Assembly: GCA_003640645.1 (NCBI GenBank)
Contig: QGHH01000003.1
Span: forward strand, 248,001-312,000
DNA length: 64,000 nt
Source: Fredinandcohnia aciditolerans
GTDB taxonomy: Bacteria > Bacillota > Bacilli > Bacillales > Bacillaceae_L
Reading direction: 5' to 3'
This document shows positions 55,790-64,000 of this stretch, one piece after another. The notes below the pieces were generated by a model. It saw only the letters and a list, made by a program, of their open reading frames with translations. It had not been told where the DNA came from and ran no database searches. The position numbers and the translations under genes are program-made. Position 1 is the first letter of the stretch, and every line of letters starts with the position of its first letter.

Positions 55790-55890
55790 AAATAGTTGGT
55801 ATGAAACTGTAGGTTTTCTATTAAACTAGATATATAGTAGAAGTCCTTCGGAATGTATTAAATGAGGGGGGATAAATCCAGGAGGTCATG

Positions 55891-56586
55891 ATGGATAAGA
55901 GAGAATTTAACGATACAATCTATTATTATTTTTCTAGAGTCGGAAAGGCGTTAACGAGTCCGAAACGAATGGAGCTTCTGGATTTGTTGACGCAAGGTCC
56001 CAAAACAGTAGAAGCACTATCGAACGAAACCGAAATGAGCATCGCGAATACATCTCAGCACCTACAGATTCTCCTAGATACTAAATTCGTAAAATGCCGT
56101 AGACGGGGAAACTTCATGGTCTACTCATTGGGAAATACAAAAGTTTGTGACTTAATCCAATCTTTACAAAAAGTAACGGAAGACAGATTTGATGAAGTGC
56201 GCCAGATGCGTACTGAGTTTATCGAAAGACCAGAAGAAATAGAAAGTCTAGAGTTGGAAGAGTTTTTAAAAATGGAAGATTTTGATAGCTATTTGGTCGT
56301 CGATGTTCGGCCAGAATCTGAGTATAATGCTTCGCATATAAAGGGTGCTATATCAATACCATATGATTCCTTTATGGACAGAGTCAGCGAACTTCCGACA
56401 GATCGTCGAATTATTGTCTACTGTCGTGGTTACTACTGTGTACACGCAACAGAGGCTGTTCAGTACCTTTCGTCACAGGGATACCAAGCGATCCGACTAA
56501 ATGCCGGAATCCAACACTGGAAGCGTGCCGTTGGGACAGAGGGACAGGTACATCGTCCCACCCAGCACGTTTCTGACTTTTGTTAA
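55891..56586 (+). CDS. ArsR-rhodanese fusion regulator
   Basis: Residues ~10-95 are an ArsR-type winged helix (L-T-S-P-K-R-M-E-L-L-D-L-L, N-T-S-Q-H-L-Q-I-L), and residues ~120-215 are a rhodanese with Y-C-R-G-Y-Y-C-V at the active loop. Such fusions are thought to sense reactive sulfur or control sulfur-linked operons. ATG 55891 is best spaced to GGAGGT. The last ~17 residues (G-T-E-G-Q-V-H-R-P-T-Q) are coded by a GGGACAGG-type repeat, so the tail is probably acquired. It lies 100 bp downstream of the broken MFS gene. Confidence 0.88.
   Translation: MDKREFNDTIYYYFSRVGKALTSPKRMELLDLLTQGPKTVEALSNETEMSIANTSQHLQILLDTKFVKCRRRGNFMVYSLGNTKVCDLIQSLQKVTEDRFDEVRQMRTEFIERPEEIESLELEEFLKMEDFDSYLVVDVRPESEYNASHIKGAISIPYDSFMDRVSELPTDRRIIVYCRGYYCVHATEAVQYLSSQGYQAIRLNAGIQHWKRAVGTEGQVHRPTQHVSDFC
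56533..56563. repeat. GGGACAGG-type dispersed short repeat, copy 2 (inside coding end)
   Basis: GGGACAGAGGGACAGG with TCGTCCCACC lies in frame at the 3' end of the ArsR-rhodanese gene. It resembles copies at 49439, 57030 and 59918. Confidence 0.6.
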
Positions 56587-56642
56587 ATGTTGATTGATTA
56601 ATATAGTTTGTACGGAGGTTGCTAATGCAACCTCTTTTTATT

Positions 56643-56930
56643 GGCTCTATTCTAAAAGATTGTTGCTTTCTTATAATAAAAACAAAACTAGTTGATTGGA
56701 GCGTAAGGTGGCGACCTGTCCAGTTGCAGCGGCTAGAAACTCGAGATCAGAGGCAAAATACTCCTCTTTGTCGGAGTCTCCGACGCACAGGACGTGGCGC
56801 TTTAGTCGGCCAATTTTCTCGTTTCTGTGCTAGGCGCCTCCACATTTCGTTGAAGAGGCTCAAGCCACGCCCGCGGAAAGCGTCCACCTGAAGCGGAAGT
56901 CAACGATATAAAAAAAAAGTTTGCGAAAAT
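56643..56930 (+). repeat. Large dispersed intergenic repeat, copy 2 (short form)
   Basis: It starts GGCTCTATTCTAAAAGATTG and shares GGAGCGTAAGGTGGCGAC, CGGCTAGAAACTCGAG and GAAAGCGTCCACCTGAAGCG with 36334-36785, ending at GTTTGCGAAAA. It lacks ~165 bases of the longer copy. It is noncoding; the open frames across it are accidental. Confidence 0.75.
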
Positions 56931-57029
56931 AGCCTTTTTAATTAAAAGGCAAACTGTCGGTTTTCTCAAAAACAAAAGCTATTGGATAATTAACAATTTT
57001 TCTTCTATAATGAAAACAAGTTCTAGAAT

Positions 57030-57060
57030 GGGACAAGGGACCTGGCCCCGTGACCCAAGG
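57030..57060. repeat. GGGACAGG-type dispersed short repeat, copy 3
   Basis: GGGACAAGGGACCTGG is followed by CCCCGTGACCC, matching the others in layout. It lies just upstream of the carbamoylase gene. Confidence 0.55.
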
Positions 57061-57080
57061 GTAGTATAGAGGAGGAAATT

Positions 57081-58271
57081 ATGAGTTTTCCAAAGGTTAA
57101 CGTAGAAAATATTAAAAAGAATCTATTACATATAGGATCTATTAATTCCGGTAATAGCGGTTTTAATCGATTAGCTTTTTCAAGTGAAGAAAAAAAGGCA
57201 AATGAATGGTTAGAAGAACAGTTAAAGGACCTAAATTTATCGGTATTTAAAGATTCCGTTGGGAATGTACATGGCAGATTAGGTAGCCTTGATAAACCTG
57301 CAATTGCTTTTGGTTCACATTTAGACACTGTAAAAAATGGTGGCCTTTATGATGGAGCATTGGGTGTAATAATTGGCCTTGAGTGTCTGCGGGTGCTAAA
57401 AGAACATGGCTATAAAGGAGTTCCACTTGAACTTATTAGTTTTGTCGGTGAAGAAGCGAACCCATTAGGCGGTACATTTGGAAGTAGAGTAACAGCGGGT
57501 TTAATTAAAGATGGGGATGTATCAGATGTGGAATTGGAGAAATTTGACCTTAACATGTCCAAAATTAAAGAGGCTAGAAAAAGTGACAATGACTATCTAT
57601 CCTTTTTAGAATTACATATTGAACAAGGAAGTGTGTTAGAGACTACGAATAACCAGATTGGGATTGTGACTGCCATAGCTGGTATTTCAAGAATGCATAT
57701 TCATGTTATTGGAAAAGCAAGTCATTCTGGCACTACCCCTATGAACGCAAGGAATGACGCTTTAGTATCTGCTGCCTCTATTATCCAGTACGTTAGTGAA
57801 CGAGCTACTAAGCAAAACAATGATATTGTTGCGACTGTCGGAAAGTTAGAGGTTTTTCCGAATTCGGAGAATGTAGTACCTGGTGATGTTCAATTAACGA
57901 TTGAGGTCAGAGGTAGCGATTGGCATGAGATGAAGGAATTTGAACAACGATTAACAGACTGGATGAATGCAAACCATCGAGTTGAAATAGCAGTGGGTGT
58001 ACAAAAGCATCCCAACACTTTATCTGAGAATGTCCAAAAAGCAATAGAGAAGACTTGTCAAAACTCAAAAGTAAATTATCACTATATGGTGAGTGGTGCC
58101 AATCACGATGCGAACTCATTAACAGAAATAACAGAAGCAGGGATGATCTTCATTCCCAGTAAGGATGGCCTTAGTCATCATCCTGATGAGTATAGTTCAT
58201 GGGAAGATATTGAGGTTGGAGCCGATGTCATGCTTCAGACTATTTTGGAACTTTCGAAAAAGGTGAATTAA
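57081..58271 (+). CDS. M20-family N-carbamoyl-amino acid hydrolase/amidase
   Basis: This 396-residue binuclear zinc hydrolase of the hydantoinase/carbamoylase branch has H and D ligands in G-S-H-L-D-T-V and Y-D-G-A-L-G-V. Further ligands are F-V-G-E-E-A-N, L-E-L-H-I-E-Q-G and S-G-A-N-H-D-A-N; the dimer-domain motif is S-H-S-G-T-T-P-M. It probably hydrolyses N-carbamoyl-amino acids or a related ureido compound. GAGGAGG precedes the ATG. It starts a cluster with a PucR-type regulator, dehydrogenases and an M20 amidohydrolase. Confidence 0.92.
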   Translation: MSFPKVNVENIKKNLLHIGSINSGNSGFNRLAFSSEEKKANEWLEEQLKDLNLSVFKDSVGNVHGRLGSLDKPAIAFGSHLDTVKNGGLYDGALGVIIGLECLRVLKEHGYKGVPLELISFVGEEANPLGGTFGSRVTAGLIKDGDVSDVELEKFDLNMSKIKEARKSDNDYLSFLELHIEQGSVLETTNNQIGIVTAIAGISRMHIHVIGKASHSGTTPMNARNDALVSAASIIQYVSERATKQNNDIVATVGKLEVFPNSENVVPGDVQLTIEVRGSDWHEMKEFEQRLTDWMNANHRVEIAVGVQKHPNTLSENVQKAIEKTCQNSKVNYHYMVSGANHDANSLTEITEAGMIFIPSKDGLSHHPDEYSSWEDIEVGADVMLQTILELSKKVN

Positions 58272-58272
58272 C

Positions 58273-59913
58273 TTGAACTTTCAGCAAATCGAGACATCCT
58301 ATCTGGACTTACATAAAGCTAAGAAACTATTAGAAATCAATAAGTTGCTTACGCAGTCGTTACATTTACAAGATGTGTTGCAAAACTTAATTACTGCAGC
58401 AAGTGAATTGGTAAACATTACTGATACGTTTATTATTTATTTATATGACGAAAATACTGGAAAGCTTAAGTTTGAAGAGGGTAAAGGTGTTGATGTAGAA
58501 AGCTTAAGGAAGCTTGCCCTTGATCCCGGCGAATCCATAACAGGCCAGGTATTCACCAAAAAGAAGGCCATCCTCTTTAATTCTGAGCAAGAAATTGATG
58601 AATCTATGAGTACAATGTCTCCAGAAAACTATCATTATTATTTGAAGGGTGTACATGGTCGGAAAATTAAAAGTGCTTTTTGTGTTCCGATCGTTTACAA
58701 AGATCATTGTTTCGGTATCCTAATCGTCGACAATTTTAACCATGATGGTCTTTTTTCAATGGCTGATATGGAAGTTATAAAAAATATTGCCGACCAAAGC
58801 GCGATCGCAATTGAACATTCCCGGGTTTATAATCATTTGTTGAAGAAGAATCAATTATTAACCGATTCAATTTCAATTCATAAAAAATTCTATCAAGTGA
58901 TTATTGAAGGCTATGGAATCAAGTCAATCATTCCGTTGTTAGAGGAAATGATTCAATCTCGGGTCATCTACCATGAGACCAACCTTTTTCAGAGGAATGA
59001 CCGCTACTTTCCCATTGTACGTGGCCAAGAAATTCTAGGGGTACTTGATCTGGAGAAACCTTTTGCTGCATTTGTTGAAAATGAACAAATCATTATCGAG
59101 CATGCAAGCTTAGCGATGGCGCTTGAAATAACGAAGGATAGTGCACTCCTTGAACAGGAACTGCATTTTCGGAATGAAGTGTTTAATCAGTTGTTAAACG
59201 AGGTCCAACATTATGATGTCGGACGGATTATGCATTATTTAAAATGGGATCAAACAAATGACATTCAATGTATAATTGTTGAAAGTGCAGTAGATTCACT
59301 CTGGAAAAATAACAAAGTAAAAGAAAAGCAATGGCTCGTCCTATCTATTGAGAAGATGCTGAATAACATATGTAACAAAAGTTTTGTCGTCACTCATACG
59401 TTTCAGCTCATAATCCTTCTTCCAGGAGTGACAGACACGGTAATTAAAAAAATCATTCAAGAAGTCGAGTCAATTTTAAACAAAGAAAAAATCATAGTTG
59501 GAATTGGACGAAAAACTTCCTTGCAGCAATTAGCCACATCCTATCAGGAAGCACTACGTTCCATCAGCTATGCAAAGACCTATAAGACCTCAAACATCGT
59601 TGAATATTCGAAGCTCGGTATGGAACGACTATTCCATGAGATGGAGCAACATACAATTGACATGTACATTCAGGATAAAATCGGAAAGCTCTTAAATTCA
59701 GATGCCAGTTTACTTGAAACATTGCTTTGTTTTATTTCCAAAAATAAAAATCACAAGGAAACGGCTACTGAGCTCCATATCCATGGAAATACATTATACT
59801 ATCGCCTTAAAAAGATAGAAGAAATTCTTCAATCTAGCTTAAACAATGAAAAAGATTGGGTCGACCTCATGATTGCGACTCAATTATATGTAGCGAAACA
59901 GAAAAATAGATAG
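58273..59913 (+). CDS. GAF-PucR-type transcriptional regulator
   Basis: This 546-residue protein has a GAF domain (residues ~35-175), a coiled and regulatory middle, and a C-terminal PucR/CdaR helix-turn-helix (N-H-K-E-T-A-T-E-L-H-I-H-G-N-T-L-Y-Y-R-L-K-K-I-E-E). This type controls purine, amino-acid or sugar-acid breakdown. TTG 58273 starts one base after the previous stop codon, so the gene is coupled with the carbamoylase. It likely senses a small ligand of the cluster. Confidence 0.9.
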   Translation: MNFQQIETSYLDLHKAKKLLEINKLLTQSLHLQDVLQNLITAASELVNITDTFIIYLYDENTGKLKFEEGKGVDVESLRKLALDPGESITGQVFTKKKAILFNSEQEIDESMSTMSPENYHYYLKGVHGRKIKSAFCVPIVYKDHCFGILIVDNFNHDGLFSMADMEVIKNIADQSAIAIEHSRVYNHLLKKNQLLTDSISIHKKFYQVIIEGYGIKSIIPLLEEMIQSRVIYHETNLFQRNDRYFPIVRGQEILGVLDLEKPFAAFVENEQIIIEHASLAMALEITKDSALLEQELHFRNEVFNQLLNEVQHYDVGRIMHYLKWDQTNDIQCIIVESAVDSLWKNNKVKEKQWLVLSIEKMLNNICNKSFVVTHTFQLIILLPGVTDTVIKKIIQEVESILNKEKIIVGIGRKTSLQQLATSYQEALRSISYAKTYKTSNIVEYSKLGMERLFHEMEQHTIDMYIQDKIGKLLNSDASLLETLLCFISKNKNHKETATELHIHGNTLYYRLKKIEEILQSSLNNEKDWVDLMIATQLYVAKQKNR

Positions 59914-59917
59914 CAAT

Positions 59918-59940
59918 GGAACCTGTCCACTTGTCCTTTT
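59918..59940. repeat. GGGACAGG-type dispersed short repeat, copy 4 (partial)
   Basis: GGAACCTGTCCACTTGTCC resembles the reversed arm of the other copies. Confidence 0.4.
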
Positions 59941-59951
59941 TACGTCTCTAA

Positions 59952-60004
59952 TTGTGGCAACTCACAAAAATGAATTCTAAATTTTGTGGGTTGCCACATT
60001 TGTC
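59952..60004 (+). terminator. Terminator after the PucR-type regulator
   Basis: TGTGGCAACTCACAAAA and TTTTGTGGGTTGCCACA pair with one mismatch, followed by TTTGTCTTT. The dehydrogenases downstream may have their own promoter. Confidence 0.75.
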
Positions 60005-60057
60005 TTTATAATTTAGAATATTATAATTAGTAACAACAAAGAGGAGAGGTGATTCCG

Positions 60058-61509
60058 ATGGTTCAAACGTATTTTAACTACATAGATGGTGAATGGGTGT
60101 CTGCCCAATCAGGTGATGTATATGCTAGTATCAACCCAGCAAACACAGAAGAAGTATTAGGTTATTTTCAGAAATCTGATGAACGCGATGTTGAGGTAGC
60201 GATTCAAGTAGCGGAAAAGGCATTTAAGACTTGGTCACAGGTTGCAGTACCTGAACGTGGGGATGTATTGTTTAAATTAATCTATTTGCTTGAAGAGCAA
60301 AAAGAAGAACTAGCAACTATTATTACGAAAGAAGTCGGTAAAACCTATCAAAACTCACTAGCGGAAGTAACTATTACGATTGATGCGATGAAGCAATTCA
60401 GTGGTGAAGCAACCCGTTTAAAAGGGGAAACAGTACCCTCAAAGAATGCTGAAATTTTTGGATACACCGTGAGAGAACCTCTTGGCGTTGTTGGAGTGAT
60501 TGCGCCTTATAATTTCCCTTTGGGGATCGGAATTTGGAAGATTGCCCCTGCGATTGTTGCGGGAAACACGGTTGTTTTTAAGCCGGCTAGCAACACATCA
60601 CTTATTAGTGTGAAAATTATCGAACTATTTGAAAAGGCCGGTGTACCAAAAGGAGTTATTAACATGGTAACAGGTCCAGGTGGTGTGATCGGACGAGCGA
60701 TCGGTAATCATCAAAAAATTAAAGCTGTATCTTTTACCGGTTCAACCGACGTAGGATTAGCATTAGGAAGGGCAGTCACAACTCGTGGCGGAAAAATGCA
60801 GGCGGAAATGGGTGGGAAAAATGCCTCCATTATCCTTGAAGATGCCAATTTAGATGAAACGATACAAAACGTGGTCATTAGCGGATTTTTTGATAATGGA
60901 CAACGATGTACAGGAACGAGCCGATTAATTGTTCCAAGAAGTATTTCAAAAGACGTTATTAGTAGATTAGTAGATGCTGCAAACGCCCTACGTATTACTA
61001 ATGGCTTTGACGAAAAGGTAGACAATGGTCCAGTGATCGATGAAAGTCAGTTAAATCTTTACTTAAAACATGTCGATTTAGCCATTGAAGAAGGTGCAAC
61101 ACTCGAGTGTGGTGGTAAGAGATTAACAGACCAAGGACGAGACAAGGGCTATTTCGTCGCACCAACCGTCATTAGTGGCGTTACCCCAGAAATGACTATT
61201 TTTAGAGAAGAAATCTTCGCGCCAGTTATTGCCGTAATCGAAGTAGATTCCTATGAAGAAGCATTAGAAGTAGCAAACGACAGTGACTTTGGCTTATCAT
61301 CAACAATTTATACGAAGGACTTAGAAAAGGCATTGCATTTCGTGAAACATATTCAAACGGGTGTTACACATGTTAACATTCCATCGAATTATTTTGAAAA
61401 CCAGTATCCATTTGGTGGTAAAAAAGCATCCAGCTTAGGTCCGAGAGAACAAGGATCAACTACCCTCGAATTTTGGACAGAGTACAAGACAGTTTATATC
61501 AAAGCATAA
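60058..61509 (+). CDS. NAD(P)-dependent aldehyde dehydrogenase
   Basis: This ~483-residue enzyme has cofactor-binding A-P-Y-N-F-P-L-G-I-G and F-T-G-S-T-D-V-G. The general base Glu is in A-E-M-G-G-K-N and the nucleophilic Cys in N-G-Q-R-C-T-G-T-S-R. The family oxidises aldehydes to acids. ATG 60058 is better placed than GTG 60049 after GAGAGGTG. Next to a beta-hydroxyacid dehydrogenase, it may process a semialdehyde in the same pathway (inference). Confidence 0.92.
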   Translation: MVQTYFNYIDGEWVSAQSGDVYASINPANTEEVLGYFQKSDERDVEVAIQVAEKAFKTWSQVAVPERGDVLFKLIYLLEEQKEELATIITKEVGKTYQNSLAEVTITIDAMKQFSGEATRLKGETVPSKNAEIFGYTVREPLGVVGVIAPYNFPLGIGIWKIAPAIVAGNTVVFKPASNTSLISVKIIELFEKAGVPKGVINMVTGPGGVIGRAIGNHQKIKAVSFTGSTDVGLALGRAVTTRGGKMQAEMGGKNASIILEDANLDETIQNVVISGFFDNGQRCTGTSRLIVPRSISKDVISRLVDAANALRITNGFDEKVDNGPVIDESQLNLYLKHVDLAIEEGATLECGGKRLTDQGRDKGYFVAPTVISGVTPEMTIFREEIFAPVIAVIEVDSYEEALEVANDSDFGLSSTIYTKDLEKALHFVKHIQTGVTHVNIPSNYFENQYPFGGKKASSLGPREQGSTTLEFWTEYKTVYIKA

Positions 61510-61539
61510 ATGACTAGTTTATAAGACTGGAGGATTACG

Positions 61540-62421
61540 ATGACAGCGGTCGGTATAATCGGATGCGGGTTAATGGGAAGTGGCATTGCGAAGAATTTAC
61601 TCAAAAATCACTACGAAGTCCATGTGTTTGATATTAATGAAGCTGCGGTGAAGAGTTTAGTTGACCATGGTGCGATTGCTTCTGCAACTCCAAGTGATAT
61701 GGCAAGTGAGATTGACTATTTAATCATGTCACTTACTTCACCTGATATTATTAAAGATACACTTTTACAAGACCAAAACGGGATTCTTTTTAAAATGAAA
61801 AGAGGTTCTTACATTTTGGATATGAGTACAAATGACGTACAGCTTACGAGGGAAATTCAAAAAACTGCCGAGGAAAACGGGATCCAGTTTTTTGATTGTC
61901 CACTAAGCGGTGGCCCTGAAGGAGCTGCAAACGGAACATTGACCATAATGGTTGGTGGGAGTGAGGACCATTTTCCTACCATTCTCCCAATTTTAAAAAG
62001 TGTTGGTAAACATATTGAATATGTAGGGAAGAGTGGAGCAGGTCAAACCGTAAAGCTTTGTCACAATATGGTCGTAGCAGGTGTGATTACCTTATTAAGT
62101 GAAGCTTTTTTAACTGGAGAAAGAGCTGGGGTTACAAAGGAGAAACTTGCGGGTATTCTACAAAAAGGATCTGGTCAAACCCGAGCGATGGATGTTTTCG
62201 GTGTGAATATATTAGATGAATCATTTGACAATGTAAAGTTCACTCTTGCAAATATGACAAAGGATATCCACTTATACCGTGAATTGGCTGAAAACTCACA
62301 AATTTCAACCTTTGTCAGTGACATCACACATCAACTCTTTCACTTAGGTAAGAACAAAGGGAAGGGTCAACTAGATTCATCAGCGGTATATACCGTCTTA
62401 AAAGAAATGATGGAACAATAA
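61540..62421 (+). CDS. NAD(P)-dependent beta-hydroxyacid dehydrogenase
   Basis: This 293-residue protein has the Rossmann start G-I-I-G-C-G-L-M-G-S-G-I-A and the family signature D-C-P-L-S-G-G-P-E-G-A-A-N-G-T-L. The catalytic lysine is in K-L-C-H-N-M. The family includes 3-hydroxyisobutyrate dehydrogenase and tartronate semialdehyde reductase. Both act near semialdehydes, which agrees with the aldehyde dehydrogenase just upstream. The substrate is not defined. Confidence 0.9.
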   Translation: MTAVGIIGCGLMGSGIAKNLLKNHYEVHVFDINEAAVKSLVDHGAIASATPSDMASEIDYLIMSLTSPDIIKDTLLQDQNGILFKMKRGSYILDMSTNDVQLTREIQKTAEENGIQFFDCPLSGGPEGAANGTLTIMVGGSEDHFPTILPILKSVGKHIEYVGKSGAGQTVKLCHNMVVAGVITLLSEAFLTGERAGVTKEKLAGILQKGSGQTRAMDVFGVNILDESFDNVKFTLANMTKDIHLYRELAENSQISTFVSDITHQLFHLGKNKGKGQLDSSAVYTVLKEMMEQ

Positions 62422-62445
62422 AAAACCACTAGGAGGGCATTTATA

Positions 62446-63639
62446 ATGGAAAATTTATTTGAAAAATTAGACGAAATTTATGATGAAATTGTCTCTATAC
62501 GCCGTTATCTACACGAATACCCAGAGTTATCATTTGAGGAAGTAAAAACAGCAGAATACATTGCAACTTATCATGAAAAATTAGGTCACGAAATTCGCAC
62601 AGGTGTTGGTGGCAATGGAGTAGTAGCTTATCTAAAAGGAGATCGTCCTGGGCCGACTGTTGCCTTACGTGCAGACTTCGATGCCCTTCCGATTTTAGAG
62701 CAAACGGATGTACCGTTCAAGTCAAAAAATGATGGTGTGATGCATGCATGTGGGCATGATGGCCATACTGCAACTTTACTTGGTTTAGCGAAGGTGTTAA
62801 ATGCAATGAAAGCAGAACTTGAGGGTACAGTAGTATTCATCCATCAACATGCAGAGGAATTACCACCAGGTGGTGCCATTTCTATGATCGAAGATGGTTG
62901 CCTAGATGGTGTCGATGTAATCTTCGGCACACATTTACAAGCTCAAATGCCAGTTGGAGAAATCGGTTATCGAGTGGGTGCAATCCAAGCAGCTCCTGAC
63001 CGTTTCGATATTAAAATTCAAGGGCGAGGCGGACATGGTGCCTACCCACATCAAACAATCGACAGTATTGTCGTTGGAGGCCAACTCATAAATAATTTAC
63101 AACAAATTGTCAGCCGTAAAGTAGATCCATTGGATTCAGCGGTTGTATCTGTAACCTCATTCGAGGCAAAAAATCCATACAATGTTATTGCTGACTATGC
63201 TGAAATGATTGGTACCGTGCGTACTTTCAAAGAAGAGACTCGTGATTTTATCGAAAAAGAAATGGAACGAGTGGTTCGAGGAACATGTGATGTGAATGGT
63301 GCAGATTATGAATTTACCTTTACACGCGGTTATCCAACACTTATCAATCATAAAGAAGAAACCGAATTTGTTGCAAAAATGGCGGAAGACGTTCCAGGAG
63401 TAAACAAGGTTGCTGAAACAGAACCTGTTATGGGCGGAGAAGATTACGCTTATTATTTACAACATGTAAAAGGGACCTTCTTCTTTACAGGTGCAGAGAA
63501 TCCAGAGTGGAAAGACTCTTACCCTCACCATCATCCGAAATTTGATATCGATGAGCGTGCACTTTTAATCGCAGCAAAGGTATTAGGCAAAGCAACATTA
63601 GAATATATGAAAGTACATGCAAAAGAGGCTGTAAAATAA
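62446..63639 (+). CDS. M20-family amidohydrolase
   Basis: This 397-residue metallopeptidase-like amidohydrolase has metal ligands in A-C-G-H-D-G-H-T, Q-H-A-E-E-L-P-P-G-G, G-T-H-L-Q-A and G-G-E-D-Y-A-Y. It has the dimerisation region G-R-G-G-H-G-A-Y-P-H. This group includes N-acyl-amino acid and IAA-amino acid hydrolases. AGGAGG lies before the ATG. It differs from the carbamoylase at 57081 in motif spacing. The DUF3100 membrane gene follows 42 bp later. Confidence 0.93.
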   Translation: MENLFEKLDEIYDEIVSIRRYLHEYPELSFEEVKTAEYIATYHEKLGHEIRTGVGGNGVVAYLKGDRPGPTVALRADFDALPILEQTDVPFKSKNDGVMHACGHDGHTATLLGLAKVLNAMKAELEGTVVFIHQHAEELPPGGAISMIEDGCLDGVDVIFGTHLQAQMPVGEIGYRVGAIQAAPDRFDIKIQGRGGHGAYPHQTIDSIVVGGQLINNLQQIVSRKVDPLDSAVVSVTSFEAKNPYNVIADYAEMIGTVRTFKEETRDFIEKEMERVVRGTCDVNGADYEFTFTRGYPTLINHKEETEFVAKMAEDVPGVNKVAETEPVMGGEDYAYYLQHVKGTFFFTGAENPEWKDSYPHHHPKFDIDERALLIAAKVLGKATLEYMKVHAKEAVK

Positions 63640-63681
63640 ATACCATATAAACAGCATCACTATTAAAAAGGGGGAAGAGCA

Positions 63682-64000
63682 ATGAGTGAAAATGCAACGA
63701 ATCTTTGGAAGGATTGGAAATTACATCTTTTAGTATTTGCCATTGTGGTAGTCACAGAATTAATCGGCACACATCGTATTCCAATCGGAACAGGTGTCAT
63801 TTTATTACTACCAATGTTATATGCAGTAATCGTGGGGATCGCAGTCTATTTTACTCCACTTGTAACAGAAAAGATGTCTAAAAATGCAGAACATCTTGTC
63901 TTTATTTCCGTCACCTTATTGATTGCAAAATTTGGTGTACAAGCCGGTCCAGCTTTACCTCAGTTAATTGAAGCTGGTCCAGCATTAATCTTACAAGAGA
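63682..64000 (+). CDS. DUF3100 membrane protein, 5' part
   Basis: ATG 63682 has AAGGGGGAAG upstream. The 106 visible residues hold three hydrophobic helices (L-L-V-F-A-I-V-V-V-T-E-L-I-G, V-I-L-L-L-P-M-L-Y-A, L-V-F-I-S-V-T-L-L-I-A). They include R-I-P-I-G-T-G and fit the DUF3100 family, often next to M20 amidohydrolases and perhaps a transporter. The gene runs off the window. Confidence 0.8.
   Translation, partial: MSENATNLWKDWKLHLLVFAIVVVTELIGTHRIPIGTGVILLLPMLYAVIVGIAVYFTPLVTEKMSKNAEHLVFISVTLLIAKFGVQAGPALPQLIEAGPALILQE

Overview
The window is AT-rich (roughly 35% GC by eye) and comes from an endospore-forming Firmicute, most likely a Bacillaceae member. The evidence is two complete GerA/GerB/GerC-type germinant-receptor operons, strong AGGAGG ribosome sites with frequent TTG and GTG starts, a TPP-riboswitch thiazole operon, a catalase-peroxidase, and intergenic repeats of a type common in Bacillus-like genomes. 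I cannot name the species.

The most notable structure is a nearly complete Tn3-family transposon of about 24 kb (1409-25391). It has 35-bp terminal inverted repeats (32/35 matching). It interrupts an aldo/keto reductase gene inside its conserved A-I-G-V-S-N-F stretch, and the two halves (982-1409 and 25392-25809) can be rejoined by eye. An ATAGG target duplication is visible, with a one-G ambiguity. The transposase (D702, D773, E903) lies at the left end and the serine resolvase, with a probable res site, lies about 20 kb away at the right end, so the cargo sits between them.

Cargo part 1 (about 5-13.3 kb) is a sulfane-sulfur/persulfide island. It holds a CstR-type repressor (C31/C60, no copper His), two DsrE-family proteins, two single-domain rhodaneses (one membrane-anchored), a TusA-rhodanese fusion, a glutaredoxin, a rhodanese-MBL persulfide dioxygenase, a second TusA, a zinc-ribbon protein, a SulP transporter and a beta-carbonic anhydrase. 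Four palindromic ATACCC...GGGTAT sites punctuate it, two of them embedded in good sigma-A promoters. The set resembles B. subtilis yrkD-yrkI and S. aureus cst.

Cargo part 2 (13.9-25.3 kb) is spore-related: a NodB-type polysaccharide deacetylase, a CBO0543-like membrane protein, a gerA-gerC-gerB operon, then a CBS protein, a cupin, a small repeat protein and an alcohol dehydrogenase. Several decayed genes (methyltransferase, rhodanese, transporter, SDR) lie between.

Right of the element are a membrane protein, a 1261-aa DUF4011-type SF1 helicase with a C-terminal nuclease (a possible defence protein), katG, and a cadmium/zinc ATPase with its ArsR regulator and a duplicated operator. Next come small genes including a frameshifted HAD phosphatase, a LysE exporter, a DinB-like protein, the second ger operon on the minus strand with a sigma-G-like promoter, small membrane proteins and a Gly/Thr-rich lipoprotein. 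The thiazole operon tenI-thiO-thiS-thiG follows, behind a TPP riboswitch with a terminator.

The last 15 kb has a DUF4145 protein, a histidine kinase, a large permease, an MFS gene broken by an in-frame TAG, an ArsR-rhodanese fusion, and a catabolic cluster that runs off the edge: M20 carbamoylase, GAF-PucR regulator, aldehyde dehydrogenase, beta-hydroxyacid dehydrogenase, M20 amidohydrolase and a DUF3100 membrane protein.
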